37,352 nt of DNA from NCBI RefSeq assembly GCF_000142905.1, contig NW_013657672.1, positions 337,087 through 374,438 on the forward strand. Direction: 5' to 3'. The position numbers were made by a program, and so were the translations under genes. The stretch comes from Thecamonas trahens ATCC 50062 (lineage: Eukaryota > Apusozoa > Apusomonadida > Apusomonadidae). Every line of letters begins with the position of its first letter. Position 1 is the stretch's first letter. Of this stretch, positions 1-9,673 are shown piece after piece. The notes beneath the pieces are model-generated. The model ran no database searches. It was not told the DNA's origin and saw only the letters and a list, made by a program, of their open reading frames with translations.

Positions 1-99
1 CCCCCTCCCCCTCCCCTTCCCCCTCCCCCAACTCAGCATCTTCCCTCCCCCACCCCCCGCTGACACCCGCCACCCACTCAACTCTACTCATCGCTAGCT
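1..99 (+). promoter_or_regulatory. C-rich 5' flank of the GCK-domain gene
   Basis: Short runs of C broken by T fill the first 60 bases, followed by a CA-rich stretch leading into the ATG at 100. C-rich DNA on the sense strand just before a start codon recurs throughout this window. No TATA box or other defined element is visible, so the promoter role is inferred from position alone. Confidence 0.3.
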
Positions 100-844
100 A
101 TGGCCGACGAACGCCCTGTCATTGCCATTGACCCACTGCAGATCCCTGTGGTCGACTCTGGCGAATCTTACGTACGCTTGCTTGCCTTGTCAAGTTGGCC
201 ATGCCCTCCCCCGCCCGCGCACGTCGGGGGATCCGCTGCTGCTGACGCGTCGCCACGCCGAGGCGATGATGGATGAGCGGAGAGGATGGGGTGGATGGGG
301 TGGACGTGAGAGTGGAGGGACTCACGATGAGAGGAGATGACAGTCGGATGACGGCAGCTCGGAGGCATCGTCGAGCAACCCATTCCCGGACTCGGACTCG
401 GGATCTGACTCGGGCTCCGAGTGGGAGGACCAGTCGTCGTCCGAGGCCCAGGGCGCGGGATCGGACGGATCGGAGGCCGGTGAGGGATCGGAGACGGATG
501 CCATTCCGGGCGAGTGCCCTGTGTGCGCGTACATGCGGGCAGGGCCCTGTGGTGTCGAGTACTCGGCCTTTGACAAGGTGTGCGTCAAGCGCGAAACTGA
601 GGACATGCCCGATGAGTGCCAGGAGCACTTTCTGGCCATGCGGGAGTGCTTTGTCCAGCACAACGAGTACTACGGCTTTGTTCTCGACATGTTTGAGACT
701 GCACTGAACAAGGACGAGGACGAGGGCGAGGGCGAGGCCAGCGATGAGGCCCAGGGCGAGGGCGAGAGCGAGGCGGCGGCCGAGACCGCGGCCGAGACCG
801 AGACCGAGACCGCTGCTGAGGAGGTTGGTGATGATGACATCTAG
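100..844 (+). CDS. GCK-domain protein with acidic linkers
   Basis: Two exons, 100-171 and 344-844, joined by a 172-nt phase-0 intron (donor GTACGC, acceptor ACAG), give about 190 residues. After a Ser/Asp/Glu-rich stretch, exon 2 encodes a cysteine-rich core starting ECPVCAYMRAGPCG and continuing through further spaced cysteines to QHNEYYGFVLDM. This matches the GCK domain (Pfam GCK), a small domain of unknown role known best from plants, where the core also ends in a D/E-YY-x-x-V-L motif. Paired cysteines suggest disulphides or metal binding. The C-terminal 50 residues are almost entirely Glu, Asp and Ala. No signal peptide is visible, so location is unknown. The gene converges on the M16/MYND gene with only 24 bases between stops. 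The domain call is firm; function is not. Confidence 0.85.
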
Positions 845-868
845 ATCTGTTTATCGTAATCTTTATCT

Positions 869-3800
869 TCATACCAGGCTGGTGAAGACGCGTGGCCGAA
901 CGACAAGTACCGCGGCAGCCACCGCCGCAGCGGCGGCTGCTCCCATGGCGACCGCTGCCGCCGCCGTCGACGAGCACCCGAGTACACTGGCGGTGACGCG
1001 CCCGAACCAGCGGGCCGCCCGTGCGACTGGCGACGCTGTGTTGGTCGGCATGGTGGCCACGATCTGGATCCGCGAGGTCAGAAGCCGCGCCGCAAAGGCG
1101 GCAAGTTCGTCGTTCGCCACCCCCTCGGACTCGGCATGCTTCCAAGACGAGTAAACGCTATCGATCTGGCCGAGCATGTCGTTCTTGGCCGAAATGGCCT
1201 CGACCCACAGCCGCGGTTGCTGCAGCGTGAGCCCGACGATGACTGAAAGGTGCGCAATCGAGGAGCTCACCGCCGTCTCGGAAAACGTAAACAGGCCCTT
1301 CTCGTCATCGGCGCCCATGATGTACCCGAGCCGATATCGGTCAATGAGCCCGCGGCACTGGTCGCTCAGCATCTCCAGCGCTGCGGTGTACGCCTCCATG
1401 CGAATGACGCCGTACGCCAACGATGGGTACTCAATGATCGTGGCGTTGTCCAGACTCTCTAGCTCCCACTGTGCGCCGACGAGGCCGTACCCGCGGAGGT
1501 CCGACTCAAACTGAGCGCACACCAGGTGTGTCCACACCGTGAGAAGCACCATGTCGCGTGCGTCAAACAGCTGGACAGGCATCAGGAGCGACATCGCTGC
1601 CCGTGGCGAGTCTCCGCCAAACTCGACCACTACTTCCTCACCCGGCGGAAGGTCCGGTGTAAGTCTGAGCGAGTTGCTCCCGTCTTGGACCAGGAGGCCA
1701 AGGGCCTCGGCGTCGGCCACTGCCGCGTCAAGCGACGCACACCTGTTCTCGATCGAGGCCAGATACTGAGCTCCGATGGCATGGAATGCATCGTCGTCAA
1801 TAGCTCCCACCGCTGAGACAGTCACGCTCGAAGGTGTACCAAACGCCAGCCGCCGCAGGGCCTCACCAGCCGCCACGTCAGCGGCCGAGACCGTCGACGT
1901 CTCGTCAAAGGGGATCAGACCAAAGAGATGAGCTACGGCCGTTCCGAGCAGGCCGCGCTTGGGGAGCGATGTGGTACGGCCGTGCGAGAGCGCGTTTCGC
2001 GCCTTGGTCACCTGCCGCTTGACAGCCTTGTCGTGGATCCGTCCTGTCAGGTCTTTTCCCTGTCGCTTGAGCCATGAGCCGTCGAGCTCGTCCGGCGTCT
2101 CGGGTGGCACCGTTTCGGTCATCAGCAACCGGAGCATGACAACAAACCGCTGCAGGAGCGCATGCGGGATAGAGATGCCGATAAGCACGTCTGTATTGCT
2201 CAGCTCGACCGAAATCTCCGACACACCAAGCATCGACCGCTTGGTGTGGAGCTGCGAGAGGCCAGGCCAGCGCTCGGTGAGGAGCAGCTCCAGCCCCCGA
2301 CACGCATCCTTGCACGCCTGCACGTTGGGCGCCGAGCCTGTGTCGTGCGCGACAAGGCTTCCGCGGATCATAAGCGCAACCTCGTGGCTCATCGACGGCA
2401 GCGCCATGCACACCACAGTCATGCCGTTGGCGTACGTCCGTGAGTTGGCAGCGTAGCCCATGAGCTGAGACGCCGGCGACGAGGTCGCCACCACTGCCGA
2501 CGGCGGAGCCAGCTGGCCAGCTGCGTCGGCAAAGGTATCCTCGCCGCTGGACCGAGCGGCTTCGGAGATCCAGGCTGGTGCAGTGTGATTGGCCTCAAGC
2601 GCGTCGTCCACGATTTTCGAGTACTTGGCCATCGAGGCCGCGAGTGCAGCCTGAAGGACACCTAGGTTGTCGGCGACTCGGAACAGAGTGGTTGCCTCGT
2701 CACGCGACGACGAGAAAGCGATGTGGAGCGATATCTGCGACGGCGCCACGCTCAGCGCGGCCTTGACAATGCTGTTGAGACTCTCCAGGTCTGGACAGTC
2801 GGCCGCGGTGGCGTCGAGGCCAACCGCGGGTGTGTAGTCTTGCTCAGCAGTGAGGCCGATGACCCAGTCCTGGGTGAGATCGGCGACAGCATGCTGGAGA
2901 CCAGTCATGGTCATGTCGTGGTACGAAATGACCGAGACAGCCATGCTCCGCTCAAGATCGAGCATACCGTCGCGGGCAAGGACGCTCACCACACCGATGA
3001 GCGAGTGGAGAACAGGTGGAATGCTGCCGTCTGCAACAGTGACCGTAATGATGGCCAAATCAAGGCCCGGTGCGCACCGGAGCTCGACGCCGGTGGAGAG
3101 CAGAGCGGCGCCATGGGCCATGGCCAGGCGCAGACCGACGGCCTGCTCGAGACAGCTCCGCAGTGCGGCGCGGCGCGGGGCAGACATGCGTGGCAGCGAC
3201 GTGAGACGAACAATGAGCTCGACCGAGTCGTTGGGACCAGACATGACAATGACACGCGGGCGGTCGCCGAGCTGCGCGATGTGGTCTTCAAGGCTGTGCC
3301 ACGAGGCCTGGTGACGGGCGGCGGGGGCAATGCTGTTGGAAGCGACGGCGGCACGGGCGGCGTCAATGCGCTCGACTGCGGGCGCAATCGAGGTTGTACA
3401 ACGAGCCTTGTGCTTGGCCCAGTGACGATTCTGGCATGCCGACGAGCAGTACGTCGGCCCGCGGCATGACGAGCACCTGCGGCCGTGCTTGCCGCAGAGC
3501 ACACAGGCGCGGTCATCGGAGGGGCCAAACCAAGCCGAGGCCAGCGAGATGACCCGCTCGGGCTCGACATCACCGACGACGACGAGTGCCATGTTGCTTG
3601 GCGTGTACCACTTGGCGTAGAAGGCGTCGGCAGCTGCGATGACCTCGTCGGGGTTGGCACTGATGGCGTCGCCAAGTTCGGCCAGCCGGGTCTCCCCTAG
3701 CGACTCGCTTCCCGAGTCGCGGAGGCCAACAGCGGTGAGCTCGTGCCTGCCCTCAGCCGACGATCCATTGGCGAGTGTGTAGTACGCATCGTGGAGATGG

Positions 3801-4141
3801 TCGACGGTGTACGCGGGGTGGCGGACAAGGTTGGCGAGGAGGGCAATGGCCTTGTCGACGGCGGCAAAGGGGACAATTACGTCGAGATGAACGGTGGCAT
3901 AGGCGAGAGCGCCGACATTGAGTGAAGTTGACCAGGCCGCCATCAGCGAGTCCACATCGCCCGGTCCGTATAGTGTCGATGCCTGGACCAGCAGATGTGG
4001 GACGAGGGCCGAGAGAAAGGGTACCTCGGGCGGCTCGGCCCCAGCACCCCCGCCCACCACCAGCCGCAGCAGCGCCTCGCCTGCAAGCGTGCCTGACGAG
4101 GCCACAATGACCTCGGTCCCGGATGCAAGAAGCTTGTGCAT
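869..4141 (-). CDS. M16 peptidase homologue with inserted MYND zinc finger and C-terminal membrane anchor
   Basis: Single exon, 1090 residues, ATG at 4141. The first 210 residues follow an M16 (insulinase/processing-peptidase) N-terminal domain: an L-A-S-G-T-E-V-I-V start strand, the segment around PHLLVQ, and YTPSNMALVVVGDVEPE at 179-195. The zinc motif HxxEH reads H49-L-L-V52-Q53, so the catalytic Glu and second His are missing and peptidase activity is unlikely. A complete MYND finger follows at 213-248 (C213, C216, C223, C226, C232, C236, H244, C248). A second M16-like half begins near YANGMTVVCMALP. An Ala-rich hydrophobic stretch with RPR after it, about residues 1055-1084, looks like a tail anchor. 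MYND fingers usually bind proline-rich peptides, so this may be an anchored scaffold; that role is inference. Confidence 0.85.
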   Translation of the reverse strand: MHKLLASGTEVIVASSGTLAGEALLRLVVGGGAGAEPPEVPFLSALVPHLLVQASTLYGPGDVDSLMAAWSTSLNVGALAYATVHLDVIVPFAAVDKAIALLANLVRHPAYTVDHLHDAYYTLANGSSAEGRHELTAVGLRDSGSESLGETRLAELGDAISANPDEVIAAADAFYAKWYTPSNMALVVVGDVEPERVISLASAWFGPSDDRACVLCGKHGRRCSSCRGPTYCSSACQNRHWAKHKARCTTSIAPAVERIDAARAAVASNSIAPAARHQASWHSLEDHIAQLGDRPRVIVMSGPNDSVELIVRLTSLPRMSAPRRAALRSCLEQAVGLRLAMAHGAALLSTGVELRCAPGLDLAIITVTVADGSIPPVLHSLIGVVSVLARDGMLDLERSMAVSVISYHDMTMTGLQHAVADLTQDWVIGLTAEQDYTPAVGLDATAADCPDLESLNSIVKAALSVAPSQISLHIAFSSSRDEATTLFRVADNLGVLQAALAASMAKYSKIVDDALEANHTAPAWISEAARSSGEDTFADAAGQLAPPSAVVATSSPASQLMGYAANSRTYANGMTVVCMALPSMSHEVALMIRGSLVAHDTGSAPNVQACKDACRGLELLLTERWPGLSQLHTKRSMLGVSEISVELSNTDVLIGISIPHALLQRFVVMLRLLMTETVPPETPDELDGSWLKRQGKDLTGRIHDKAVKRQVTKARNALSHGRTTSLPKRGLLGTAVAHLFGLIPFDETSTVSAADVAAGEALRRLAFGTPSSVTVSAVGAIDDDAFHAIGAQYLASIENRCASLDAAVADAEALGLLVQDGSNSLRLTPDLPPGEEVVVEFGGDSPRAAMSLLMPVQLFDARDMVLLTVWTHLVCAQFESDLRGYGLVGAQWELESLDNATIIEYPSLAYGVIRMEAYTAALEMLSDQCRGLIDRYRLGYIMGADDEKGLFTFSETAVSSSIAHLSVIVGLTLQQPRLWVEAISAKNDMLGQIDSVYSSWKHAESEGVANDELAAFAARLLTSRIQIVATMPTNTASPVARAARWFGRVTASVLGCSSTAAAAVAMGAAAAAAVAAAVLVVRPRVFTSLV

Positions 4142-4384
4142 CGAGGGTGCGAGGAGAGTGTGTGTGTGGGGAGCGGGTTGGGAGGACAGGGGGGGGGGGG
4201 GGGGGGGAGTGGGCGGGACTCGGGTGAGACGGACATGGAGGCGACGTGGGGGGCGAGGGCAGGGCGGGCGATGATCGGGAAAATGCAGTGATGGTTTAAG
4301 GGTAGCATAACGTGGTGTTCAGCATGTGGAAGCTGCTTGCCGAGGGCTAGGCAGGGGGGGGGGGGGGTAAAACGCCCATCGCCG
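4142..4384. promoter_or_regulatory. Intergenic region with two G homopolymers
   Basis: This lies between the start of the M16/MYND gene and the stop of the ceramidase-like gene, both on the minus strand. It holds 19 G at 4189-4207 and 14 G at 4354-4367, which are C tracts on the sense strand of the M16/MYND gene. It probably contains that gene's promoter and 5' leader. No other element is visible. Confidence 0.35.
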
Positions 4385-5750
4385 TCACGACGATGGCTTG
4401 ATCTGCTCGAGGAGGGTGCGGGCCGGAGAGACAACCTTATCGGCGGTGTCGGGGCCCCAGAAGGCGAGCTGGTTCTCGTAGAGGCCGTTGATGTGGTCGT
4501 AGGTGCGGGAGGAAGGGAAGTAGCCACCGTGGGCCTCCGAGTAGCCCCAGATCATGGCGTCAGTGTAGCCCATGGCCTTCATGTCGGCGCGGAGAGCGTC
4601 GCCGGGAGTGGTGAGGAGCTCACCGGGGATGGTGACGGCACCGATGTGCTTGTCGCCGATGTCGAATCGGGCAGCAACGTACCACGGGTTCTCGTCGAGC
4701 CACTCCTCGTCGAGGTGGAGGTTCGCGTCACAGTCGAGGATCTCGCAGAAGGAGCAGATGTCAAGAGGGCCGCCGCGGGTGCAGTTGGCCATGCGGGCGA
4801 GGGTGAGGTTCATATCGGTCTTGCCAAGCGGGTTCTGCACAAAGGCGGTGGTGATGGTGACGTCCGCAGTGGGTGAGAGGGCGGCGCGGCGGGCAACGAC
4901 GCGATCGGCCATGAGCTTCCCACCCACAAAGTTGGACTCGGACTCGGAGCCGCCGTTGCACATGCCCGGCGCCGGGTCGACGTCGCCAGCGTCGGCGTTG
5001 ACGAACAGAGCCACGCCGCCGACGGCGGCCTCGATGGCGCGGCAGCCTGCGCCGGCCAGGTCGGACGAGAGCTTCATGTTGGACGGCCCGTAGCAGACCG
5101 AGTGGAAGGCGAAGTTCCAGACCGTGGCCATGACCGAGCCGTCGGCCTTGTTCACAGCGATGACGCCCATGTTCGGGTCGATGTGGTCCCGCGCGAGCCA
5201 CGGCACATCCTTGGCGCAACGGTTGACCGTCAGGTTGTACACCATCTCGATGCCGATGTCCATGACTGCCGGCTCCATGGCGGCGTGCGCCTCCATGATG
5301 GTGGCTGCAATGTTGGTGGCAAGCTCCTGCTGGAGCTCGTAGACAAGGAGATCCGTCGCCGGCGCAAGCGCCCACAGCATCCGCGGCGAGATGGCGCCCG
5401 GCCCCGAGTGAGTGTGCGACGAGGCAAAGACAATGTTCTCGATGGTAAGCGTCGAGCCGGCCTCGCGGATTTTCTCGATCACGATCCCATTGAGCGTCTC
5501 GTCAGATCCGATGCCATCAAGGGTGACAAAGGCAAGCTGGGTGCCCTTGCCGTCGTCTAGAATGAGCACCTTGCACCACGTGGGGTCGATGATGCCCACA
5601 GACGGCATCATGAACGTCGTGTACTTGCGCTTTTGCGGCAGCGGCCACTTGGGCACCCGCCGGTCGCCGTGGTTGTATCCAGCGAGCGGAATCCCGATCG
5701 GCAGCGAGACTATAAACCGAGCCGTGACATGCGTGCGTGCGTACGTTGGT

Positions 5751-5785
<35 letters not shown>

Positions 5786-6073
5786 CGTGTGTTGTGAGAG
5801 CGTGTTGCGGTGCGCAAAAAAAAAAGCAGCGCACATGCACGCGGCAGCTTCAACCTGCCGCCGTCCGCCTCTCCTCCCTCCCCCCCCTCCCCCTCCCCCT
5901 CCCCTCCTCCCTCCTCACGGCCGCCCCAACTCGGAACACGTACCATCCTTCTTGGCAGCACCAGCCATGAGAGTACCAATGGCAGCAAGGGTGGGCTTGG
6001 GAGTGTGGGCTGCAAAGGCAGCGGCCAGGAGGCCCGCCATGGCCAGGGAGAGTGCGACGAGAGCAAGACGCAT
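4385..6073 (-). CDS. Secreted neutral/alkaline ceramidase-like protein
   Basis: Two exons on the minus strand, 6073-5944 and 5709-4385, with a 234-nt phase-1 intron (donor GTACGT, acceptor TTTATAG), give 484 residues. Residues 1-21 (MRLALVALSLAMAGLLAAAFA) form a clear signal peptide. The body follows the neutral ceramidase N-terminal fold: PIGIPLAGYNHGD near 47-59, SSHTHSGPG (H142, H144) and NFAFHS (H246), the expected zinc ligands. The family's nucleophile motif GDVSPN reads GDVDPA at 285-290, so Ser is replaced by Asp. The protein is also shorter than typical neutral ceramidases, which add a C-terminal Ig-like domain. It is probably a secreted or lumenal zinc enzyme whose substrate or mechanism differs from a classical ceramidase. 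Family call strong, activity doubtful. Confidence 0.85.
5749..5784. repeat. GT/GA dinucleotide repeat in the ceramidase-like intron
   Basis: Thirteen GT units are followed by a short GA run. On the sense (minus) strand this is a CT/CA pyrimidine stretch about 40-75 bases before the intron's 3' splice site, so it may act as a polypyrimidine tract. The first half of the same intron is G-rich on the sense strand. Confidence 0.6.
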
Positions 6074-6195
6074 GTCGCAAGTTTGTCGGTGAGACAGGTG
6101 GCTCTCGGGCCAATCCAAGGTGGTCATGTACTGTGCTGTTCACTTTGAGGCGGGCGACAACGCGCCCGAGCAATCGCACGTACCGTCAAGGGGTA

Positions 6196-8355
6196 TTAGA
6201 CCAGAAAGTGCGGGAGATGCAGGAGGAGGGCGCGATCTGCATCTTCGGACCAGCGGTTGTACGAGGCGACGTCAATGTCGAGGACGAGGACAAGGGTCTT
6301 AAAGTGGGCTTGGATGACGGCCAGGCCCTGCTCGGCGGACTTGGTGCGGCGGGCGGCGAGCGGCTCGCGGAAGTGGTCGACGATCTCGGTGAGGTTAAAG
6401 ACCAGCGAGCTGTCGAGGCCGCGGATGGCGCCTGCGACGCGCTTGCCGGCAACGCCTGCGGCTGTGTGTTGGAGGAGTGCTGGAAGCGCGGCGATGGTGG
6501 GCGCTGCCGTGTCCGCCAGGAGTAGAAAAACCTCGTCGTAGACGGCAGACGACGGCAGAAAGTCGGCACCGTGCTGTATGATCATATTGAGGATGAGCAT
6601 GGCATTGCCAACAGCGAGCCCAAGCGGCCCGCCCTGGGCCACACTCAGCTCGGCGGCTGCACCGGCCAACGACGCCAGCATCTCCAGCAGCAGCGTGACC
6701 ATGCCGGGCCACGCCACGTCGAGCCGTGCCTTGGCCCGACGCATGAGGTACAGGACGCGGTGGACGCAGCCGAGACAGCGGCCGACAAGATCGAGCGGCC
6801 AGTGCATGACGGGCAGCTGGCGGGCGAAGGCCAAATGCTGCGCAGCGGACTCGAGGGTGGCGCCGAGGATGTGTATGGCTAGCGGCGCCCTCGCACGAGC
6901 GTCGCCCAGGACTAGGCCGTGCGACTTGTCAACCAGGATGCGGCCGAGCTGCCGCGACTCGAGGAGGACCTGGACGCCGACAAGAACCATCGACTGGCAG
7001 GCGACAATGCCGTCGTTGGCCTGCGGGAGCTGCAAAACCTTGCGCGCGTAGACCACAAAGGCGGCGGCCATGTCGAGGCGATCAAAGCCGAGTCCGACCC
7101 GAGTTTGCGGTGCGACCGGAGCACTGCGCATCGCGCCAGCTTTCCATGTCGGAAGCCAGGCTTTCCAGCCCCTTGCAGGCGGCGGCGGCGCTGATGGCCC
7201 AGCACTGCCGTCAGAGGCGGCGATCGAGGAGACAGCTGCAGCGGCTGCGGCGACCGACGCCGCAAGCTCCTCCTCAAGCAGGACGCCGACGTTGCGGTTG
7301 GCGGTGAGGAGGGCGACAAGGAGAAAGGCCGGCGGGAGAAGAAGTCGCGGTGTCGAGGCCGCAGCAAGAAGCGCCGCGAGCGACGGGAGGCTCTCGGCCT
7401 CGGCGGCCGAGAGCACCCGTGTCGAGCCACCCGCGTGCAGCCGCGGTCTTGCATGCGGTTTGGAGAGCCTCGCCAGCGAGAGGACTGAGGCACCGACGGC
7501 CGAGATGCGAGAGGTGAGCGAGGGCCGCGGTGGGCCGGCCGTGGGCGGCAGGGTCGCCGGCGCGTCGACTAGCGCCTTGCCCAGCTTGCTCAGTGCAATC
7601 TTGACGCGGGCACGGACGAGGTCGAGGAGCGGGGTGAGTGACGATTCGCGATCGAGGGTAGCCAGTTGGGTTCGAAGCGCAGACTCGCGTTCGTCACGCA
7701 TGTGAGAGAGCAGAAGCGTGAGCAGAGTGGCGACCGGCGCGCCGGCCTTGACACGCAGCACCGGATCGGCAAGCGCCACCAGCAGCGGACCGAGCACATC
7801 TTCCAGCTGAAAGTACTCGAGCAGTGTGTTCTGATCCAAGAGCGGTGAGGCAGTAGCCAGCGTCAGCGCGAGCTCAACTGCGGCGGCGAGAACCTTGGTT
7901 GGCGGGCGCGGCGAGGCCGCCGCCAGCAGCCGGGCAACATCTTGCAGGAGGCCGACAAACAGCGAGTCAACAGCTTCAAACGGCGCCAGCCGCGAGAGAA
8001 GCTCATAGCCGATGAACACGTTGCGTGATCCACGGGCCTCGGCCTCGGCAGTGATGACGGCGTTGACAACCGCGCTGAGGGTAGCGAGCGCGTTGGCGGC
8101 ACGCGTAGCCACCGGCTTCTCCGCCGGCGCTTCGATCGCCGCCGCCGCGTGGAACACTGCCGCCGCCACCAGAGCATGCAGTGGAAAGTCCGGCTTGGCA
8201 ACAGCGGCGGCCAAGACGTCGACATCCACCTTGAGCATCAGCAGCGTCGGCCATGGCGGCGAGTCGGGCGGCGGCGGTGGGGCACCGGCCTCACCCTTGG
8301 TCAACCCAAGCAGCAGGGCACGGTACTTGCTTGCTCCTCGGCGTCCAGAAGCCAT
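6196..8355 (-). CDS. ARMH3: Armadillo-like helical protein ARMH3 (C10orf76 family)
   Basis: Single exon, 719 residues, ATG at 8355. Several stretches line up with animal ARMH3: WPTLLMLKVDVDVL (35-48, animal WDELFLMKVNLEYL), QNTLLEY (175-181, animal QNTILEY), a segment around residue 593 reading HGADFLPSSAVYDEVF (animal YGDTFLPTPSSYDELY), and a tail with VIQAHFKTL and YNRWSE. The protein is almost entirely alpha-helical and rich in Ala and Leu, as expected for armadillo-type repeats. In animals ARMH3 is a Golgi-associated cytosolic protein that works with GBF1 and PI4KB in phosphatidylinositol-4-phosphate supply. The same Golgi role is inferred here. It is transcribed divergently from LAMTOR1 with 241 bases between starts. 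Confidence 0.9.
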   Translation of the reverse strand: MASGRRGASKYRALLLGLTKGEAGAPPPPPDSPPWPTLLMLKVDVDVLAAAVAKPDFPLHALVAAAVFHAAAAIEAPAEKPVATRAANALATLSAVVNAVITAEAEARGSRNVFIGYELLSRLAPFEAVDSLFVGLLQDVARLLAAASPRPPTKVLAAAVELALTLATASPLLDQNTLLEYFQLEDVLGPLLVALADPVLRVKAGAPVATLLTLLLSHMRDERESALRTQLATLDRESSLTPLLDLVRARVKIALSKLGKALVDAPATLPPTAGPPRPSLTSRISAVGASVLSLARLSKPHARPRLHAGGSTRVLSAAEAESLPSLAALLAAASTPRLLLPPAFLLVALLTANRNVGVLLEEELAASVAAAAAAVSSIAASDGSAGPSAPPPPARGWKAWLPTWKAGAMRSAPVAPQTRVGLGFDRLDMAAAFVVYARKVLQLPQANDGIVACQSMVLVGVQVLLESRQLGRILVDKSHGLVLGDARARAPLAIHILGATLESAAQHLAFARQLPVMHWPLDLVGRCLGCVHRVLYLMRRAKARLDVAWPGMVTLLLEMLASLAGAAAELSVAQGGPLGLAVGNAMLILNMIIQHGADFLPSSAVYDEVFLLLADTAAPTIAALPALLQHTAAGVAGKRVAGAIRGLDSSLVFNLTEIVDHFREPLAARRTKSAEQGLAVIQAHFKTLVLVLDIDVASYNRWSEDADRALLLHLPHFLV

Positions 8356-8596
8356 GAGATGAGAGAAAAAGAGGGAATGTGGTGTGTATGTATGTGTGTG
8401 TGTGTGTGTGTCTCTCTCTCTCTGTGTGTGCGTGTGTGTGGAGGCGGGAATGGGCTTGGTGTCTGACGAGTGACGGGTGACGACCGCCAGAAGGGGGAGG
8501 GGGGGAGGGGGGGGAAGGGGAACCGGGATGGAGAGAGTGGTCGCCACCGCCACCGCCACCGCCACTGGCAGCGCACACGTCTCGCAGACACATACC
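8356..8596. promoter_or_regulatory. Bidirectional promoter region ARMH3/LAMTOR1 with simple repeats
   Basis: The spacer between two divergent starts holds a TG/CT/TG dinucleotide tract (about 8384-8440), a G-rich block (about 8490-8522, C-rich in the ARMH3 sense) and four CCGCCA-type hexamers (about 8543-8570). The last motif also encodes the Gly tract of TSG101 elsewhere in this window. Shared promoter function is inferred from the head-to-head arrangement. Confidence 0.4.
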
Positions 8597-9582
8597 ATGG
8601 GCTGCAACGGGTCGAAGAACAGGGGTACGAACTGCTTAAGATGACTACCACTTGTGCCATCCCCTTCCCCACCTCATCCTCTGTATCCTCACTCACTCCC
8701 TCCCTCCCTCCCCCCCCTCCTCTCCTCCTCCCCTCCCCCTTCCCCTGTCCCTCCCCCCTCCTCGCCACCTACAGACATCCAGGAGTCACGGACACGGGTC
8801 GAGTCGACCAACACCTCCACACAGGCACGCCCCGCAGGTGCACAGGGCGCATCGTCACAGCCTATTGCCAAGTATGTTCTCCCTCCCCCCACCCTCCCCC
8901 TCGTTCACCCATGCCCCCCCCCCCTCCCCTCCCTCCCCCCCCCCCCCCCTCCCTCCCCCTCCTGCCTGGGCTGCGAGTCACATGCGGGTGACTCGCACCA
9001 TCAGCCACAAGCCACCATCGTCACCGAGGCTCAAGCCAGGACATGTCTACTCCCCAGGACCAAGATGCCGAGGCTGAGACTGTTGCTGTTGTTGCCCATA
9101 GTGCTGCTGCTGCCACCTTTTCCTCAGCTACCCCACGCCCACACTCACCCCTCCCTCCCCTCAGCCGCCACGATGCGGTGCTGCCGGACGACCAGATGGG
9201 CCGCTCGCCGCATGACATGCGGTTTGCTGAGCGCGAGTTCTTCTCTCACGTTGTGGAGCAGACGGCGTCGTCGCTGATCGACATCTCGCAGACGCCCGAG
9301 TTTCTGTCAGCCGAAGACGCGCGGATGCGCGAGGCCGACTACGCATCGCTGCTGGCAACGGTGCAACCGGCGCCGGCGCTGCAAGCACTGCTTGCACTTC
9401 CGGCCGAGTCGAACGCCAACGCCGACCCGGCAGCAGTGCTGCAGGAGACGACCGTGGCGCCGGCGCTTGCCGAGCTCGGGGCCGAGGCTGTCGACGCCGT
9501 TGCCGCTGCCGTCGCCGGCATGGCCGTCGAGCCGATGGGCGACATTGTGATGGCGCTGCCGGACATCCAGGTCAACGCGTAG
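8597..9582 (+). CDS. LAMTOR1: Ragulator subunit LAMTOR1 (p18)
   Basis: The best model has exons 8597-8624, 8775-8871 and 9165-9582 (introns with donors GTACGA and GTATGT), about 180 residues. Exon 1 encodes MGCNGSKNR: Gly2 and Cys3 are the myristoylation and palmitoylation sites that tether LAMTOR1 to late endosomes and lysosomes. Exon 3 carries the conserved helix EREFFSHVVEQTASSLIDIS, matching the animal segment that includes LAKTASNIIDVS. LAMTOR1 wraps the other Ragulator subunits and recruits Rag GTPases for TORC1 signalling. The tail ends PMGDIVMALPDIQVNA, comparable in place to the animal C-terminus. Uncertain point: the start of exon 3. The frame is open back to 9012, so a longer third exon or an extra small exon in 9010-9130 is possible. 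Identity is strong because lipidation site and core helix are both present. Confidence 0.85.
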
Positions 9583-9673
9583 AGGGTAAACTGCCACTCA
9601 AGGAGGCATAAGTAGGCCATAAGTAGGACAGCCGTACATCAATAGCATTCAATGGAGATCAGAGAGACCAGCC

